DNA of 64,000 nucleotides from Pseudochrobactrum asaccharolyticum. GTDB lineage: Bacteria > Pseudomonadota > Alphaproteobacteria > Rhizobiales > Rhizobiaceae. Positions 55,300 to 64,000 of this stretch are shown piece by piece. How positions within the stretch are numbered: position 1 is the first letter of the stretch; every line of letters begins with the position of its first letter. The stretch covers positions 310,001 through 374,000 of the forward strand of contig NZ_QNRH01000002.1 of NCBI RefSeq assembly GCF_003314995.1. Direction: 5' to 3'. The translations under genes and the position numbers were made by a program. The notes under the pieces are model-generated. The model worked only from the letters and a program-made list of their open reading frames with translations. It searched no databases and was not told the origin of the DNA.

Positions 55300-55878
55300 A
55301 TGAAAAAATTCCTTCTTATTTTTGCTGTTTTTCTGGCTGGCTGTGCCTCCGCGCCAAAATCCGTCAACAATGCCTGTGCGATTTTTGATCAGCGTGATGG
55401 CTGGGTCAATAACTGGCATAAGGATGCAAAAAAGGCAGAACGTGACTTCGGCGTGCCGATCCCGATCATGATGGCGACGATTTACACAGAATCAAGCTTC
55501 CAGCCTTATGCCCGACCGCCACGTACAAAGCTGCTTGGCTTCATCCCGTGGAAGCGTCAGTCCTCGGCCTATGGCTATTCTCAGGCGCTTGACGGCACAT
55601 GGGCGCGCTATATGCGTGAAACCGGACGTCATGGTGCAAGCCGTACCAATTTCGGCGATGCTATTCATTTTGTCGGCTGGTATCACAAACAGAGCAATGT
55701 CAGTAACGGCATCTCACTGAACGATCCGTATAATCTGTATCTGGCTTATTATTCCGGCCATGGCGGCTACGCCAAAGGCAGCTGGCGCGGCAATGCGATG
55801 GTGCAGCGCGCTGCACGCAAAGCCACCAACATCTCCCAGCGTTATGCGGCACAAATGCGTAGCTGCGGTCGCCTGTAA
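55300..55878 (+). CDS. SLT-domain lipoprotein (lytic transglycosylase-like)
   Basis: A 192-residue lipoprotein: signal peptide MKKFLLIFAVFLAGC with lipobox LAGC (cysteine 15). The catalytic domain starts with FGVPIPIMMATIYTESSFQP, where the glutamate of YTES is the expected catalytic acid, then SAYGYSQALDGTW and YLAYYSGHGGYAKGSWRGN, as in SLT-type transglycosylases. It would cut peptidoglycan from the inner side of the outer membrane or the periplasm. It stands alone, facing cysQ. Confidence 0.85.
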   Translation: MKKFLLIFAVFLAGCASAPKSVNNACAIFDQRDGWVNNWHKDAKKAERDFGVPIPIMMATIYTESSFQPYARPPRTKLLGFIPWKRQSSAYGYSQALDGTWARYMRETGRHGASRTNFGDAIHFVGWYHKQSNVSNGISLNDPYNLYLAYYSGHGGYAKGSWRGNAMVQRAARKATNISQRYAAQMRSCGRL

Positions 55879-55890
55879 CCATAAACCGGC

Positions 55891-56709
55891 TCAGGCCGGT
55901 TCTGTTCCACCATAGGCGATAAAAAACGGATTGGCATAATCGCTTTCAGGCTGCTGGTTCCTTTTGCCATAAATCAGCGGCTGATTATCCAGTGTCAGGG
56001 TCTTACCGCCTGCGGCGCGCAGTACCGCATCACCGGCCGCTGTATCCCACTCCATTGTCCGGCTGAAGCGTGGATAGACATCCGCCTGCCCTGAAGCAAC
56101 CAGACAGAATTTCAGGGAAGAACCAACACTCACGCAAGAAACAATGGCCTGCTCACGCAGATAGGCATCCGTTTCCGGTGTATTATGCGAGCGGCTGGCC
56201 ACAGCTGTTTTTTGCTCACCGCATTCACGCACGGACAAGCGGGTTTCGGCCGCCAACAGATCCGGCTGCACATCATATTGCCATGCACCGGCCGGTGATC
56301 CGCAGTACAGCCTGCCGCTGACCGGCGCATAAACCACGCCACTGACCGGCACACCATTTTCAATCAAAGCAATATTGACGGTGAAGTCACCATTGCGCAG
56401 CACAAATTCTTTGGTACCGTCCAGAGGATCGACAAGGAAAAAACGCTCGCGGATTTCAACGGGGCCGTCACCGGCTGCCATCTCCTCTTCTGCAACCACG
56501 GAAACTTCCGGCAGGAAGGCACGCAACTGTTTCAGAATAATCGCTTCTGCCACATGGTCTGCCTCACTGACAGGAGATGCATCCGGCTTCAGACTGATCT
56601 CACAACCCGTCTCGTAAAACCGCATAATCGCATGGCCGGCATCCAGTGCTGCCTGCTGCATCACTGCCATCAGAGCATCCGTGGCGAGTGATGTCTTTTC
56701 CGTTGTCAT
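55891..56709 (-). CDS. cysQ: 3'(2'),5'-bisphosphate nucleotidase
   Basis: A 272-residue metal-dependent phosphatase of the inositol monophosphatase fold that hydrolyses PAP, the by-product of sulfate activation. Motifs: VAEEEMAAGDG (first metal site), DPLDGTKEFVLRNGDFTVNIALI, and EWDTAAGDAVLRAAGG. The ATG at 56709 was chosen over a GTG five codons upstream because AGGA precedes it. It lies downstream of cysD-cysNC, from which it is separated by an intergenic repeat, and its function fits that pathway. Confidence 0.94.
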   Translation of the reverse strand: MTTEKTSLATDALMAVMQQAALDAGHAIMRFYETGCEISLKPDASPVSEADHVAEAIILKQLRAFLPEVSVVAEEEMAAGDGPVEIRERFFLVDPLDGTKEFVLRNGDFTVNIALIENGVPVSGVVYAPVSGRLYCGSPAGAWQYDVQPDLLAAETRLSVRECGEQKTAVASRSHNTPETDAYLREQAIVSCVSVGSSLKFCLVASGQADVYPRFSRTMEWDTAAGDAVLRAAGGKTLTLDNQPLIYGKRNQQPESDYANPFFIAYGGTEPA

Positions 56710-56783
56710 TCCGATATTCCTCACACCCGTTCAGGGCGACATATACCATTTCCCCCATCGAAGGAACATGGATATCTGGGAGT

Positions 56784-56887
56784 TAGAGCGGTTCCAGATA
56801 AGTCTGAAGCATTGGAACCGCTCTATCTGTTTGTTTTACGCGCATCTTAATCCGAAAACCGCTTCACACTTTTCGGGCTGCGCTCTA
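56784..56887. repeat. TAGAGCG intergenic repeat, best copy
   Basis: The left half is a hairpin, TAGAGCGGTTCCA (56784-56796) with TGGAACCGCTCTA (56813-56825). Then come TCTGTTTGTTTTACGCG, AAAACCGCTTCACACTTTT and a closing GCGCTCTA (56880-56887). The closing CTA, read on the minus strand, is the TAG stop codon of cysNC. Similar elements lie at 892-976 and 61736-61872. Confidence 0.75.
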
Positions 56888-58834
56888 AATCGACCAGCCT
56901 TCATCGACCAGACTATAAATCAAACCACGCTGATTGAGATAATGCTCTATCTGATCGGCCAAATCATCCACACTCGCCGTCGCCCCCCGCAAATGCAGTT
57001 CCGGTGCTACCGGTCGCTCATAGGGTGCATCAATACCGGTAAAATCGCGAATTTCACCGGCGCGGGCTTTCGCATACAGTCCTTTCACATCTCTGGCTTC
57101 GCAGACCTCCAGCGGCGTATCGACAAAGACTTCAATGAAATCATGATCACCGGCAAGATGACGCCCCAAAGCGCGATCCTGTGCCAGCGGTGCAATTACC
57201 GACACCAACACGATCAATCCCGCATCCAGCATCAAACGCGATGTTTCAGCCACGCGCCGGATATTCTCACTGCGTTCCTCTGCGGAGAAACCCAGATCAC
57301 TGTTGAGGCCATGACGCAGATTATCGCCATCGAGAATGAATGTATGTTTCGCCGCCAGATGCAGACGTTGCTCCAGCACTGTGGCCAAGACCGACTTACC
57401 GGAACCAGACAGGCCGGTGAACCATAGCAGCGCCGGTTTTTGATATTTCTGCTCAGCCCGCTCTGCCGGTGTGACTTTTGCTGCCTGCACATGAATATGC
57501 GAAGCTTTGCGCAGTGAATGATCAATCAAGCCGGCTGCAACGGTTGCATTGGTCAGGCGATCAATCAGAATGAAAGAACCGGTGGCACGGTTTTGCCCGT
57601 AAGGATCAAAGGCCAGCGGCGCGGAAAGCTGAAACGCTACCTGCCCAATTTCATTCATCTGCAACTGGTCAGCCGGTTCCTGCGCGAATTGCTTTTGCGT
57701 ATTTTCAATATCAATCCGGTAATTAAGCGTATTCACGGTCACGCTGACCTGATCTGTCTGACTACGCAGCCAATATTGCCGCCCTGCCCGTAACGGCTCC
57801 TGTGTGAACCACACCAATTTGGCTGCCAGACGATCGCTCACCTGCGGTCGCGATTGCGGATGCGCCAGCATATCGCCGCGGGAAATATCGCGCTCATCTT
57901 CCAGTACCAGCGTCACCGCTTGTCCGGCCTGTGCCGTTTCCAGTTCGCCGTCTGCGGTTACAATATAGCGGATCGCAGAGCTTACACCAGAACGAGCCAC
58001 CGTAATTTCATCGCCGACGCTAATCCTCCCCGATGCAATCGTGCCTGCGAAGCCACGAAAATCCGCGTGCGGGCGGCTGACATATTGCACAGGAAAGCGG
58101 AAATCCGGTTCCGCAGCATCCGCGCTGTCTGTCGCCACAGTCTCCAACCACTCCAAGAGTGCTGGCCCCTGATACCAGGGCATCTTCTCTGAAGATGAGC
58201 GAATATTATCGCCAAAGCGTGCCGATACCGGAAGAGCCTGAATAGTAGTGAAACCAAGCTCCCGCGCAAAGGCCTGATAATCCTGCACAATCTGATTAAA
58301 TACCGCCTCATCATAGCCAATCAGATCAATCTTATTCACTGCCAGCACGATGTGGCGAATGCCTAATAGTGAAGCGATAAAACTATGGCGGCGCGTCTGT
58401 TCCAGCAGCCCTTTGCGGGCATCGACCAGCACAATGGCAAGGTCTGCAGTGGAGGCTCCCGTTACCATATTGCGGGTATATTGCAGATGCCCCGGCGTAT
58501 CCGCCACGATAAAGCGCCGCTTCGGTGTTGCGAAAAAGCGATAGGCCACATCAATGGTAATCCCCTGCTCACGCTCGGCTTCCAGCCCGTCAACCAGCAG
58601 TGCAAAATCAATATCTTCGCCTGCTGTGCCATGATTACGGCTATCCTGATGCAGTTGCGATATCTGATCTTCAAACAGGGTTTTGGCATCATAGAGCAGC
58701 CGTCCGATCAGCGTGGATTTTCCGTCATCGACAGAGCCGCAGGTGAGAAAACGCAAATGCGATTTATGCTCCTGCGCCTCCAGATAATCCGCAATTATTG
58801 TATCCGGCTGCTCGCGGGTCAGTGTCTCCGTCAT
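56885..58834 (-). CDS. cysNC: Bifunctional sulfate adenylyltransferase subunit 1 / APS kinase
   Basis: A 649-residue fusion. The N-terminal part is the GTPase CysN: GSVDDGKSTLIGRLLYD (33-49), DTPGHLQYTRNM, NKIDLIGYD, then beta-barrels. The C-terminal part (from about residue 455) is the APS kinase CysC with its P-loop GLSGSGKSVLATVLEQRL, DGDNLRHGLNSDLGFS and FVDTPLEVCEARDVKGLY. With CysD it makes APS from sulfate and ATP and then PAPS. In the GTPase motif the residue after DTPGH is leucine, where E. coli has glutamate. Its start overlaps the original cysD stop by one base. The stop codon is supplied by an intergenic repeat. Confidence 0.95.
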   Translation of the reverse strand: MTETLTREQPDTIIADYLEAQEHKSHLRFLTCGSVDDGKSTLIGRLLYDAKTLFEDQISQLHQDSRNHGTAGEDIDFALLVDGLEAEREQGITIDVAYRFFATPKRRFIVADTPGHLQYTRNMVTGASTADLAIVLVDARKGLLEQTRRHSFIASLLGIRHIVLAVNKIDLIGYDEAVFNQIVQDYQAFARELGFTTIQALPVSARFGDNIRSSSEKMPWYQGPALLEWLETVATDSADAAEPDFRFPVQYVSRPHADFRGFAGTIASGRISVGDEITVARSGVSSAIRYIVTADGELETAQAGQAVTLVLEDERDISRGDMLAHPQSRPQVSDRLAAKLVWFTQEPLRAGRQYWLRSQTDQVSVTVNTLNYRIDIENTQKQFAQEPADQLQMNEIGQVAFQLSAPLAFDPYGQNRATGSFILIDRLTNATVAAGLIDHSLRKASHIHVQAAKVTPAERAEQKYQKPALLWFTGLSGSGKSVLATVLEQRLHLAAKHTFILDGDNLRHGLNSDLGFSAEERSENIRRVAETSRLMLDAGLIVLVSVIAPLAQDRALGRHLAGDHDFIEVFVDTPLEVCEARDVKGLYAKARAGEIRDFTGIDAPYERPVAPELHLRGATASVDDLADQIEHYLNQRGLIYSLVDEGWSI

Positions 58835-59826
58835 CAGAAATATCCTTCCCGTTTTTTCTTCTCCATGGAACCGGCTTCATCGCGATCAATCAGTCGCCCC
58901 TGCCGTTCCGAGGTGCGCGTCAGCAGCATTTCTTCGAGAATTTGCGGCAGTGTTTACGCCTGCGATTCAATCGCTGCCGTCAGCGGATAACAGCCCAGCG
59001 TTCTGAACCGCACCATACGGGTTTCAATCTTTTCACCCGCGCGTAATTGCAGTCGCTCATCATCGGCGAGAATGAGCATATTATCGCGCTCAACCACCGG
59101 ACGAGGTGCCGCAAAATACAGCGGTACAATCGGGATATTTTCCTGATGGATGTAATGCCAGATATCAGCTTCCGTCCAATTGGACAGCGGAAAGACGCGG
59201 ATCGACTCGCCTGTCTGAATACGTGTATTGTAGATATTCCACATTTCAGGACGTTGATTTTTCGGATCCCAGCTATGGGTCGCATTGCGGAAGGAAAACA
59301 CCCGTTCCTTGGCGCGGGATTTCTCCTCATCGCGCCGCGCCCCGCCAAAGGCAGCATCAAAGCCGTATTTATCCAATGCCTGTTTCAAGGCTTGCGTCTT
59401 CATCACATCCGTATGCACATTTGATCCGTGAATGAACGGATTGATACCAGCCTCAACGCCTTGGCTATTAATATGCACCCGCAGATCCAGCTTATAGGCT
59501 TTGGCCTGCGCATCGCGGAAAGCGATCATCTCCTTGAACTTCCATGTCGTATCGACATGCAGAAACGGAAAAGGCGGCGGTGCCGGATAGAAGGCCTTGC
59601 GCGCCAGATGCAGCATCACACTTGAATCTTTGCCGACAGAATAAAGCATGACCGGCTTTGCAAAACTGGCCGCCACCTCCCGAAAAATATGGATGGCTTC
59701 TGCTTCCAGCCGTTGCAGATGGGTCAGCGGTGCAACAGACCGGCCGAAATGCGGGTTGCTCTGATGGTCAGAGGTTAGCGGTACAAGATCCGCCACATGC
59801 AGTGCAAGGCTCATACTCAATTCCAT
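58834..59826 (-). pseudogene. cysD: Sulfate adenylyltransferase subunit 2 with in-frame stop
   Basis: The PP-loop ATP pyrophosphatase that forms APS together with CysN. The open part (59826 to a TAA at 58956-58954) gives 290 residues: [19 protein letters not shown] (63-81), [25 protein letters not shown] and [16 protein letters not shown] are all normal. After the TAA the same frame continues for 39 codons, [19 protein letters not shown] and on to the conserved end [11 protein letters not shown], then TGA overlapping the cysNC start. E. coli has glutamine at the stop position, so CAA to TAA would explain it. Either the gene is broken, the stop is read through, or the base is wrong. Without the tail the protein lacks a conserved region. 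Confidence 0.85.
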
Positions 59827-60103
59827 ATTTTGTCCGGCACTTCATTCCACTCAGAGAAACGCTGTTCCGGCGATAAAACATGCCCATCATCATGCCGAAA
59901 GACTGCATAAGTGAGAAAGGATGATATGGTGAAGTTTGCCTGCGAATGTGATTTTCATTGCGCAAGGCGTTGTCTGCGTGGAATGCCGTTCCGCAATTGA
60001 TTTCAGGATGGTTCTGAGAGCTTGCCTGAGGACGCTTTGATCTTGCGCTGCATCCCTTCATCAGCATATCCTCCGCCGATAAAAATCAGAGGGTGGAGCG
60101 GGA

Positions 60104-61231
60104 ATGGAAAAGACAGCTTGTGTGGTTGCCGGAGCCGGTGTGGTCGGGCTGGCAATCGCGCGCGAAATGGCAATGCGCGGTTTTGAAACTCTGGTGCTTG
60201 AAGCCGAGCATATGATTGGCACACATACATCGTCGCGAAATTCCGAAGTCATCCATGCAGGCATCTATTATGAACCGGACAGTCTGAAAGCCCGCTTCTG
60301 TGTTGAAGGCAAAGAGCGCCTTTATGCCTATGCCGCGGCACAGGGCATTCCGCATAAACGCTGCGGCAAACTGATTGTTGCGACCTCTGAAGCGCAACAT
60401 GCCGCACTGGACAAAATTGTGGCGCGTGCAACAGCCTGCGGTGTGCATGATTTGCAACGACTGAGCGCAGAAGAAGCACAGGCACTGGAACCAGCTATTC
60501 GCTGCACTGCCGCTTTATTCTCCCCCTCTACCGGCATTATCGACAGTCACACCCTGATGCTGAGCCTGCAAGGCGATGCGGAAAATCATGGTGCGGCGGT
60601 TGCTTTCAACACTGAAATTCTGCGTGTTGAGCAGCATGCAGACGGATTTACTATTACTACCCGCGACCGTGAGAGCGGCGAAGAATTCACTCTGCGAGCC
60701 GAACGCTTCATCAATGCCGCCGGTATCGGCGCGCAGGCGATTGCCTCCACAATCAACGGACTGGCACCACAGCACATACCGGCACAGCATCTTGCCAAAG
60801 GCAATTATTTCTCAGCTTCCGGTAAAACCCCGTTCTCACATCTGATTTATCCGGTACCGGAAGATGGTGGCTTGGGCGTGCACTTGACCCTCGATCTCAA
60901 CGGGCAGATGCGCTTCGGCCCTGATGTCGAATGGCTCGGCAAAGTGATATCTCCCGCCAACCTCGATTATTCCGTTGATCCGCAACGTGGTGACAGTTTC
61001 TACGCTGCGATCCGTAACTATTGGCCGGATTTACCGGATGGCGCCTTGCAGGCCACCTATAGCGGCATCCGCCCGAAATTAAGTGGCAGTGGTGAAACCG
61101 CAGCAGATTTTTATATTTCCGGCAGTGACGAACACGGTATAGCGGGACTGGTCAATCTGTTCGGCATTGAAAGTCCGGGGCTGACATCCAGCCTTGCCAT
61201 TGCAGCTTATGTGAACACGTTCATCAAATGA
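60104..61231 (+). CDS. FAD-dependent oxidoreductase, LhgO-like
   Basis: A 375-residue flavoprotein of the DAO family. The FAD motif [20 protein letters not shown] opens the protein; [30 protein letters not shown] is the typical following block of L-2-hydroxyglutarate oxidases, and RPKLSG and [14 protein letters not shown] near the end agree. The most likely reaction is oxidation of L-2-hydroxyglutarate to 2-oxoglutarate, but related enzymes act on other hydroxy or amino acids. GGAG precedes the ATG. Divergent from cysD, with 277 bases between them. Confidence 0.85.
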   Translation: MEKTACVVAGAGVVGLAIAREMAMRGFETLVLEAEHMIGTHTSSRNSEVIHAGIYYEPDSLKARFCVEGKERLYAYAAAQGIPHKRCGKLIVATSEAQHAALDKIVARATACGVHDLQRLSAEEAQALEPAIRCTAALFSPSTGIIDSHTLMLSLQGDAENHGAAVAFNTEILRVEQHADGFTITTRDRESGEEFTLRAERFINAAGIGAQAIASTINGLAPQHIPAQHLAKGNYFSASGKTPFSHLIYPVPEDGGLGVHLTLDLNGQMRFGPDVEWLGKVISPANLDYSVDPQRGDSFYAAIRNYWPDLPDGALQATYSGIRPKLSGSGETAADFYISGSDEHGIAGLVNLFGIESPGLTSSLAIAAYVNTFIK

Positions 61232-61233
61232 AA

Positions 61234-61266
61234 AAGGCATAAATACCTTACCGGTATTTATGCCTT
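61234..61266. terminator. Terminator after the LhgO-like gene
   Basis: AAGGCATAAATACC (61234-61247) pairs perfectly with GGTATTTATGCCTT (61253-61266), three bases after the stop codon. Confidence 0.8.
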
Positions 61267-61321
61267 ATATCTCAGACTGTGCCAGTGCCGGACGGGAACT
61301 CCGGCATGAGCGCAGCTCAGA

Positions 61322-61540
61322 TTATTTTTTAACGTGCTTCGGAGCAGCTTTTTTCACAGCGTGCTTGGAAGACTTGTGCATGCCGGTTGACTTAGCTTTC
61401 ACAGTTTTGTGGGCAGCAACTTTATGGGCAGCTGGTGCCTGGGTCTGCACAGCAGCAGTTTTATGGGCCGCAGGAGCAGCCTGAGCTGCTACCGGAGCGA
61501 TCATACCAAGAGCAGCAATTGCGATAATAAAGCGTTTCAT
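61322..61540 (-). CDS. Small His/Lys/Ala-rich exported protein
   Basis: A 72-residue protein. The signal peptide (MKRFIIAIAALGMIAPVAAQA, cut before APAA) is followed by about 50 residues made almost only of Ala, His, Lys, Val, Thr and Pro, with AAHK units recurring (PAAHKTAA, PAAHKVAAHKTVKAK) and a Lys/His-rich end (KSSKHAVKKAAPKHVKK). The mature part would be strongly positive, more so at low pH. The composition recalls the acid-shock protein Asr of enterobacteria, without clear homology. AAAGG lies upstream. Role unknown; the clear signal peptide argues that it is real. Confidence 0.65.
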   Translation of the reverse strand: MKRFIIAIAALGMIAPVAAQAAPAAHKTAAVQTQAPAAHKVAAHKTVKAKSTGMHKSSKHAVKKAAPKHVKK

Positions 61541-61869
61541 AATGAGTGACCTTTTAAGCTGCAGACATCGGCATCCTGTTGAAACAACTCAACAATATCT
61601 ATGCCGGTGAATCTGGTGCAATCCGTTGATTGCGCGTTTTGAATATCGCGCAATTAATCTGAACGGCACATGAACAAGTTTTGTAAAAATACGCAACAAA
61701 TTGCGAGCCAGATATTTTTTATAAGATCACACACCAAAACCGCTTCACCCTTTTGGGAAACCTCTCTAGAGCGGCTTACGTTCATATTGGATCATAACGC
61801 TCGCTCTAGATTTTTTAGTTTGTCGCATTATCCCAACGTCAAATTGATCCAACTTGACTGTGAAATGCT
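61541..61869. other. Intergenic region with repeat sequences
   Basis: No gene is seen. The right half is repeat material (61736-61872). The left half must carry the promoter of the His/Lys-rich protein gene, and is otherwise unremarkable. Confidence 0.5.
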
Positions 61870-61872
61870 CTA
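61736..61872. repeat. TAGAGCG intergenic repeat, composite copy
   Basis: A partial right half (AAAACCGCTTCACCCTTTT to CTCTCTA, 61736-61768) abuts a fuller element starting TCTAGAGCG (61765-61773), with its partner CGCTCTAGA at 61802-61810, and ending GAAATGCTCTA (to 61872). The last CTA gives the TAG stop of metH on the minus strand, as in the copy after cysNC. Confidence 0.65.
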
Positions 61873-63999
61873 AGCTTGCGGGATGTAATTGAGAATTGGT
61901 CCAAGCCAACGCTCCACCTCTGCAACCGGCATAGTCTTACGCGCTGCATAATCCTCCACCTGATCGCGCTCGACTTTCGCCACGCCGAAATAATAGCTGT
62001 CGGGATGCGAGAGATAGAGACCGGAAACCGATGAACCGGGCCACATCGCATAGCTTTCCGTCAGTTCCACACCTGTGGTTGCCGTGGCATCCAGCAGGCG
62101 GAACAGCGTGGTCTTTTCCGTATGGTCAGGCTGTGCCGGATAGCCCGGTGCCGGACGGATACCCGCATAAGGCTCGCCCACCAGCTGATCCGGCGTGAAA
62201 GTCTCATCTGCGCCATAGCCCCAAAACTCTTTGCGCACCCGCTCATGCATTGCCTCGGCAAAGGCTTCTGCAAAACGGTCAGCCAGTGCTTTAACCAGAA
62301 TGGAGGAATAATCATCATTGGCACGTTCAAAGCGCTCGGCAATCGCCACTTCCTCAATACCGGCAGTGACCACGAAACCGCCGATATAATCGGCCTTGCC
62401 ACTATCCTTTGGGGCCACAAAATCCGACAGTGCTACATTCGGACGACCGTCGCGCTTCGATAATTGCTGGCGCAACGTGTAGAATGTATCCGTATGCTCG
62501 AGACGGGCTTCATCCTTATAGAGATGAATATCATCACCCACCACATTGGCCGGCCAGAAGCCGATGACCGCACGCGGTGCAAACCATTTCTCGTCGATGA
62601 TCTTCTTCAGCATAGCCTGCGCATCTTCATAAAGTTGACGCGCGGCAGGCCCCTGTTTCTCATCATCGAGAATGGCTGGGAACCTGCCTTTTAGCTCCCA
62701 TGTCTGGAAGAAAGGTGTCCAGTCAATATAACGTGCCAGTTCTTGCAAATTATAGGTTTCAAAGACCTTGGTGCCGAGGAAGGACGGCTTCGGCGGGGTA
62801 TAATTTTCCCAATCAAGTTTTTCGCCATTCTCACGGGCACGTGCCAGTGGCAGGCGTTTTTTCTCCGCCTCGCTCCGCTCATGGGCAGCGGTTACCTTGG
62901 CGTATTCCGTGCGAATATCGGCAACATAGCCGTCTTTCTGCTCCGGCGATAGCAGCTGTGACACAACACCAACGGCGCGGCTGGCATCCAGCACATAGAC
63001 GGTCTGGCCACGCTGATATTTCGGATGAATTTTCACCGCCGTATGCACACGGCTGGTCGTAGCGCCGCCAATCAGCAATGGCAGGTCAAAGCCTTCGCGC
63101 TCCATCTCGGCGGCCACATGCACCATTTCATCCAGCGACGGTGTGATAAGACCGGACAGACCAATAATGTCCACCTTCTCGTCTTTTGCCACCTGCAATA
63201 TCTTGGCCGCAGGCACCATCACGCCGAGATCGATGATTTCATAATTGTTACAAGCCAGCACAACACCGACAATATTCTTGCCGATATCATGCACGTCGCC
63301 CTTCACCGTCGCCATCAGGATTTTTCCGGCACTCTGGCGCTCCTCACCGCCATTCTGCGCCTTTTCTTCTTCCATATAGGGCAGCAAAACTGCCACGGCC
63401 TGTTTCATCACACGGGCGGATTTCACCACCTGTGGCAGAAACATTTTCCCCGAGCCGAACAGATCACCCACCACATTCATACCGGCCATCAGCGGACCTT
63501 CAATCACATGCAGCGGACGCTCGGCACTCTGACGGGCCTCTTCCGTATCGGCCTCAATATATTCGGTAATACCGTTGACCAGCGCATGTTCAATCCGCTT
63601 CTCAACGCTCCACTCACGCCAGCTTAAATCTTTCTCTTTGGCTTCCTTGCCGGCAGTCCCGCGAAAACGCTCCGCAATTTCCAGCAGGCGTTCAGTTGCA
63701 TCCTCACGACGGTTCAACACCACATCTTCGCAGGCTTCTCGCAATTCCGGATCAATGGATTCGTAAACTGCCAGCTGACCGGCATTGACGATCCCCATAT
63801 CCATGCCGACCTGAATAGCATGATAAAGAAACACCGCATGCATCGCTTCGCGCACCGGCTCATTACCACGGAACGAGAAAGACAGGTTAGAAACACCGCC
63901 GGAAATATGTACATGCGGCAGAGTCTCAATGATTTCCTTGGTCGCTTCAATGAAATCATTGCCGTAATTATTATGCTCTTCGATCCCTGTCGCCACGGC
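61870..63999 (-). CDS. metH: Cobalamin-dependent methionine synthase, C-terminal part
   Basis: About 709 residues are visible; the frame is open to the right edge, so the N-terminal homocysteine domain lies outside. The visible part begins in the pterin domain ([24 protein letters not shown]). It continues through the cap ([21 protein letters not shown]) and the B12-binding domain with the cobalt-ligand motif [14 protein letters not shown] and its partner sequences ([23 protein letters not shown]). The SAM-binding reactivation domain is at the end ([25 protein letters not shown]). It transfers methyl from methyltetrahydrofolate to homocysteine. A GTG at 63996 is internal, not the start. The stop codon comes from an intergenic repeat. 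Confidence 0.96.
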   Translation of the reverse strand, partial: AVATGIEEHNNYGNDFIEATKEIIETLPHVHISGGVSNLSFSFRGNEPVREAMHAVFLYHAIQVGMDMGIVNAGQLAVYESIDPELREACEDVVLNRREDATERLLEIAERFRGTAGKEAKEKDLSWREWSVEKRIEHALVNGITEYIEADTEEARQSAERPLHVIEGPLMAGMNVVGDLFGSGKMFLPQVVKSARVMKQAVAVLLPYMEEEKAQNGGEERQSAGKILMATVKGDVHDIGKNIVGVVLACNNYEIIDLGVMVPAAKILQVAKDEKVDIIGLSGLITPSLDEMVHVAAEMEREGFDLPLLIGGATTSRVHTAVKIHPKYQRGQTVYVLDASRAVGVVSQLLSPEQKDGYVADIRTEYAKVTAAHERSEAEKKRLPLARARENGEKLDWENYTPPKPSFLGTKVFETYNLQELARYIDWTPFFQTWELKGRFPAILDDEKQGPAARQLYEDAQAMLKKIIDEKWFAPRAVIGFWPANVVGDDIHLYKDEARLEHTDTFYTLRQQLSKRDGRPNVALSDFVAPKDSGKADYIGGFVVTAGIEEVAIAERFERANDDYSSILVKALADRFAEAFAEAMHERVRKEFWGYGADETFTPDQLVGEPYAGIRPAPGYPAQPDHTEKTTLFRLLDATATTGVELTESYAMWPGSSVSGLYLSHPDSYYFGVAKVERDQVEDYAARKTMPVAEVERWLGPILNYIPQA

Positions 64000-64000
64000 A

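Overview
The window looks like chromosomal DNA of an alphaproteobacterium of the order Rhizobiales, most likely family Brucellaceae (Brucella/Ochrobactrum/Pseudochrobactrum relatives). This is inferred from gene content (HWE-family histidine kinase, FixJ-type regulator, HmrR/CueR, fused CysN-CysC, PreT/PreA with a RutR-like regulator) and from a degenerate intergenic repeat bounded by TAGAGCG/CGCTCTA of the kind common in that group. GC content seems only a little above half by eye (not counted). I see no phage, insertion sequence, transposase or CRISPR array. About 44 protein genes and three tRNA genes are supported.

Layout. 1-5.4 kb: end of a cysteine-free rhodanese-like protein, a small exported protein, a HAD phosphatase coupled to an M14-type deacylase, pgi and a CoxG-like protein. 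5.6-12.6 kb: reductive pyrimidine degradation (preT-preA, a RutR-like repressor, a ureidopropionase-type amidohydrolase, dihydropyrimidinase). 12.6-17 kb: an RND efflux pump and its adaptor. 17.2-19.4 kb: pseudouridine breakdown, where the kinase carries its own DNA-binding domain. 19.7-21.5 kb: an orphan histidine kinase, then two identical tRNA-Arg(ACG) genes. 22-28.7 kb: a magnesium island. 28.7-40.8 kb: a semialdehyde dehydrogenase, cueR, an HWE kinase, a membrane phosphoglycerol-transferase-type sulfatase, a PAS-PAS-GGDEF-EAL protein and copZ-copA with a clear CueR operator. 41-50.4 kb: membrane PQQ glucose dehydrogenase, an aldehyde/alcohol dehydrogenase cluster with its regulator, then glpD and glpR. 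50.6-54.5 kb: GDP-mannose synthesis genes, including a GDP-mannose pyrophosphorylase fused to an AGE-type isomerase. 54.9-61.5 kb: tRNA-Pro, an SLT lipoprotein, sulfate activation (cysD-cysNC-cysQ, with an in-frame stop in cysD), an LhgO-like oxidase and a His/Lys-rich exported peptide. 61.9-64 kb: the 3' part of metH.

The most unusual region is the magnesium island (21986-28682). On the minus strand mgtC lies 9 bases upstream of a sensor kinase/FixJ-type regulator pair whose genes overlap. Diverging from it on the plus strand is a roughly 260-base leader with four upstream helices and a hairpin that covers the ribosome-binding site of the first gene, plus an alternative pairing partner for that hairpin. 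Two small overlapping genes (76 and 56 residues) follow, then a 12-codon ORF (MDDD...) with a good ribosome-binding site that ends inside the first of three strong hairpins before mgtA, and finally a small cationic membrane protein gene after mgtA. This resembles the logic of the enterobacterial mgtA leader with its mgtL peptide, built from unrelated sequence. That comparison is inference; the ORFs and pairings are visible in the sequence.
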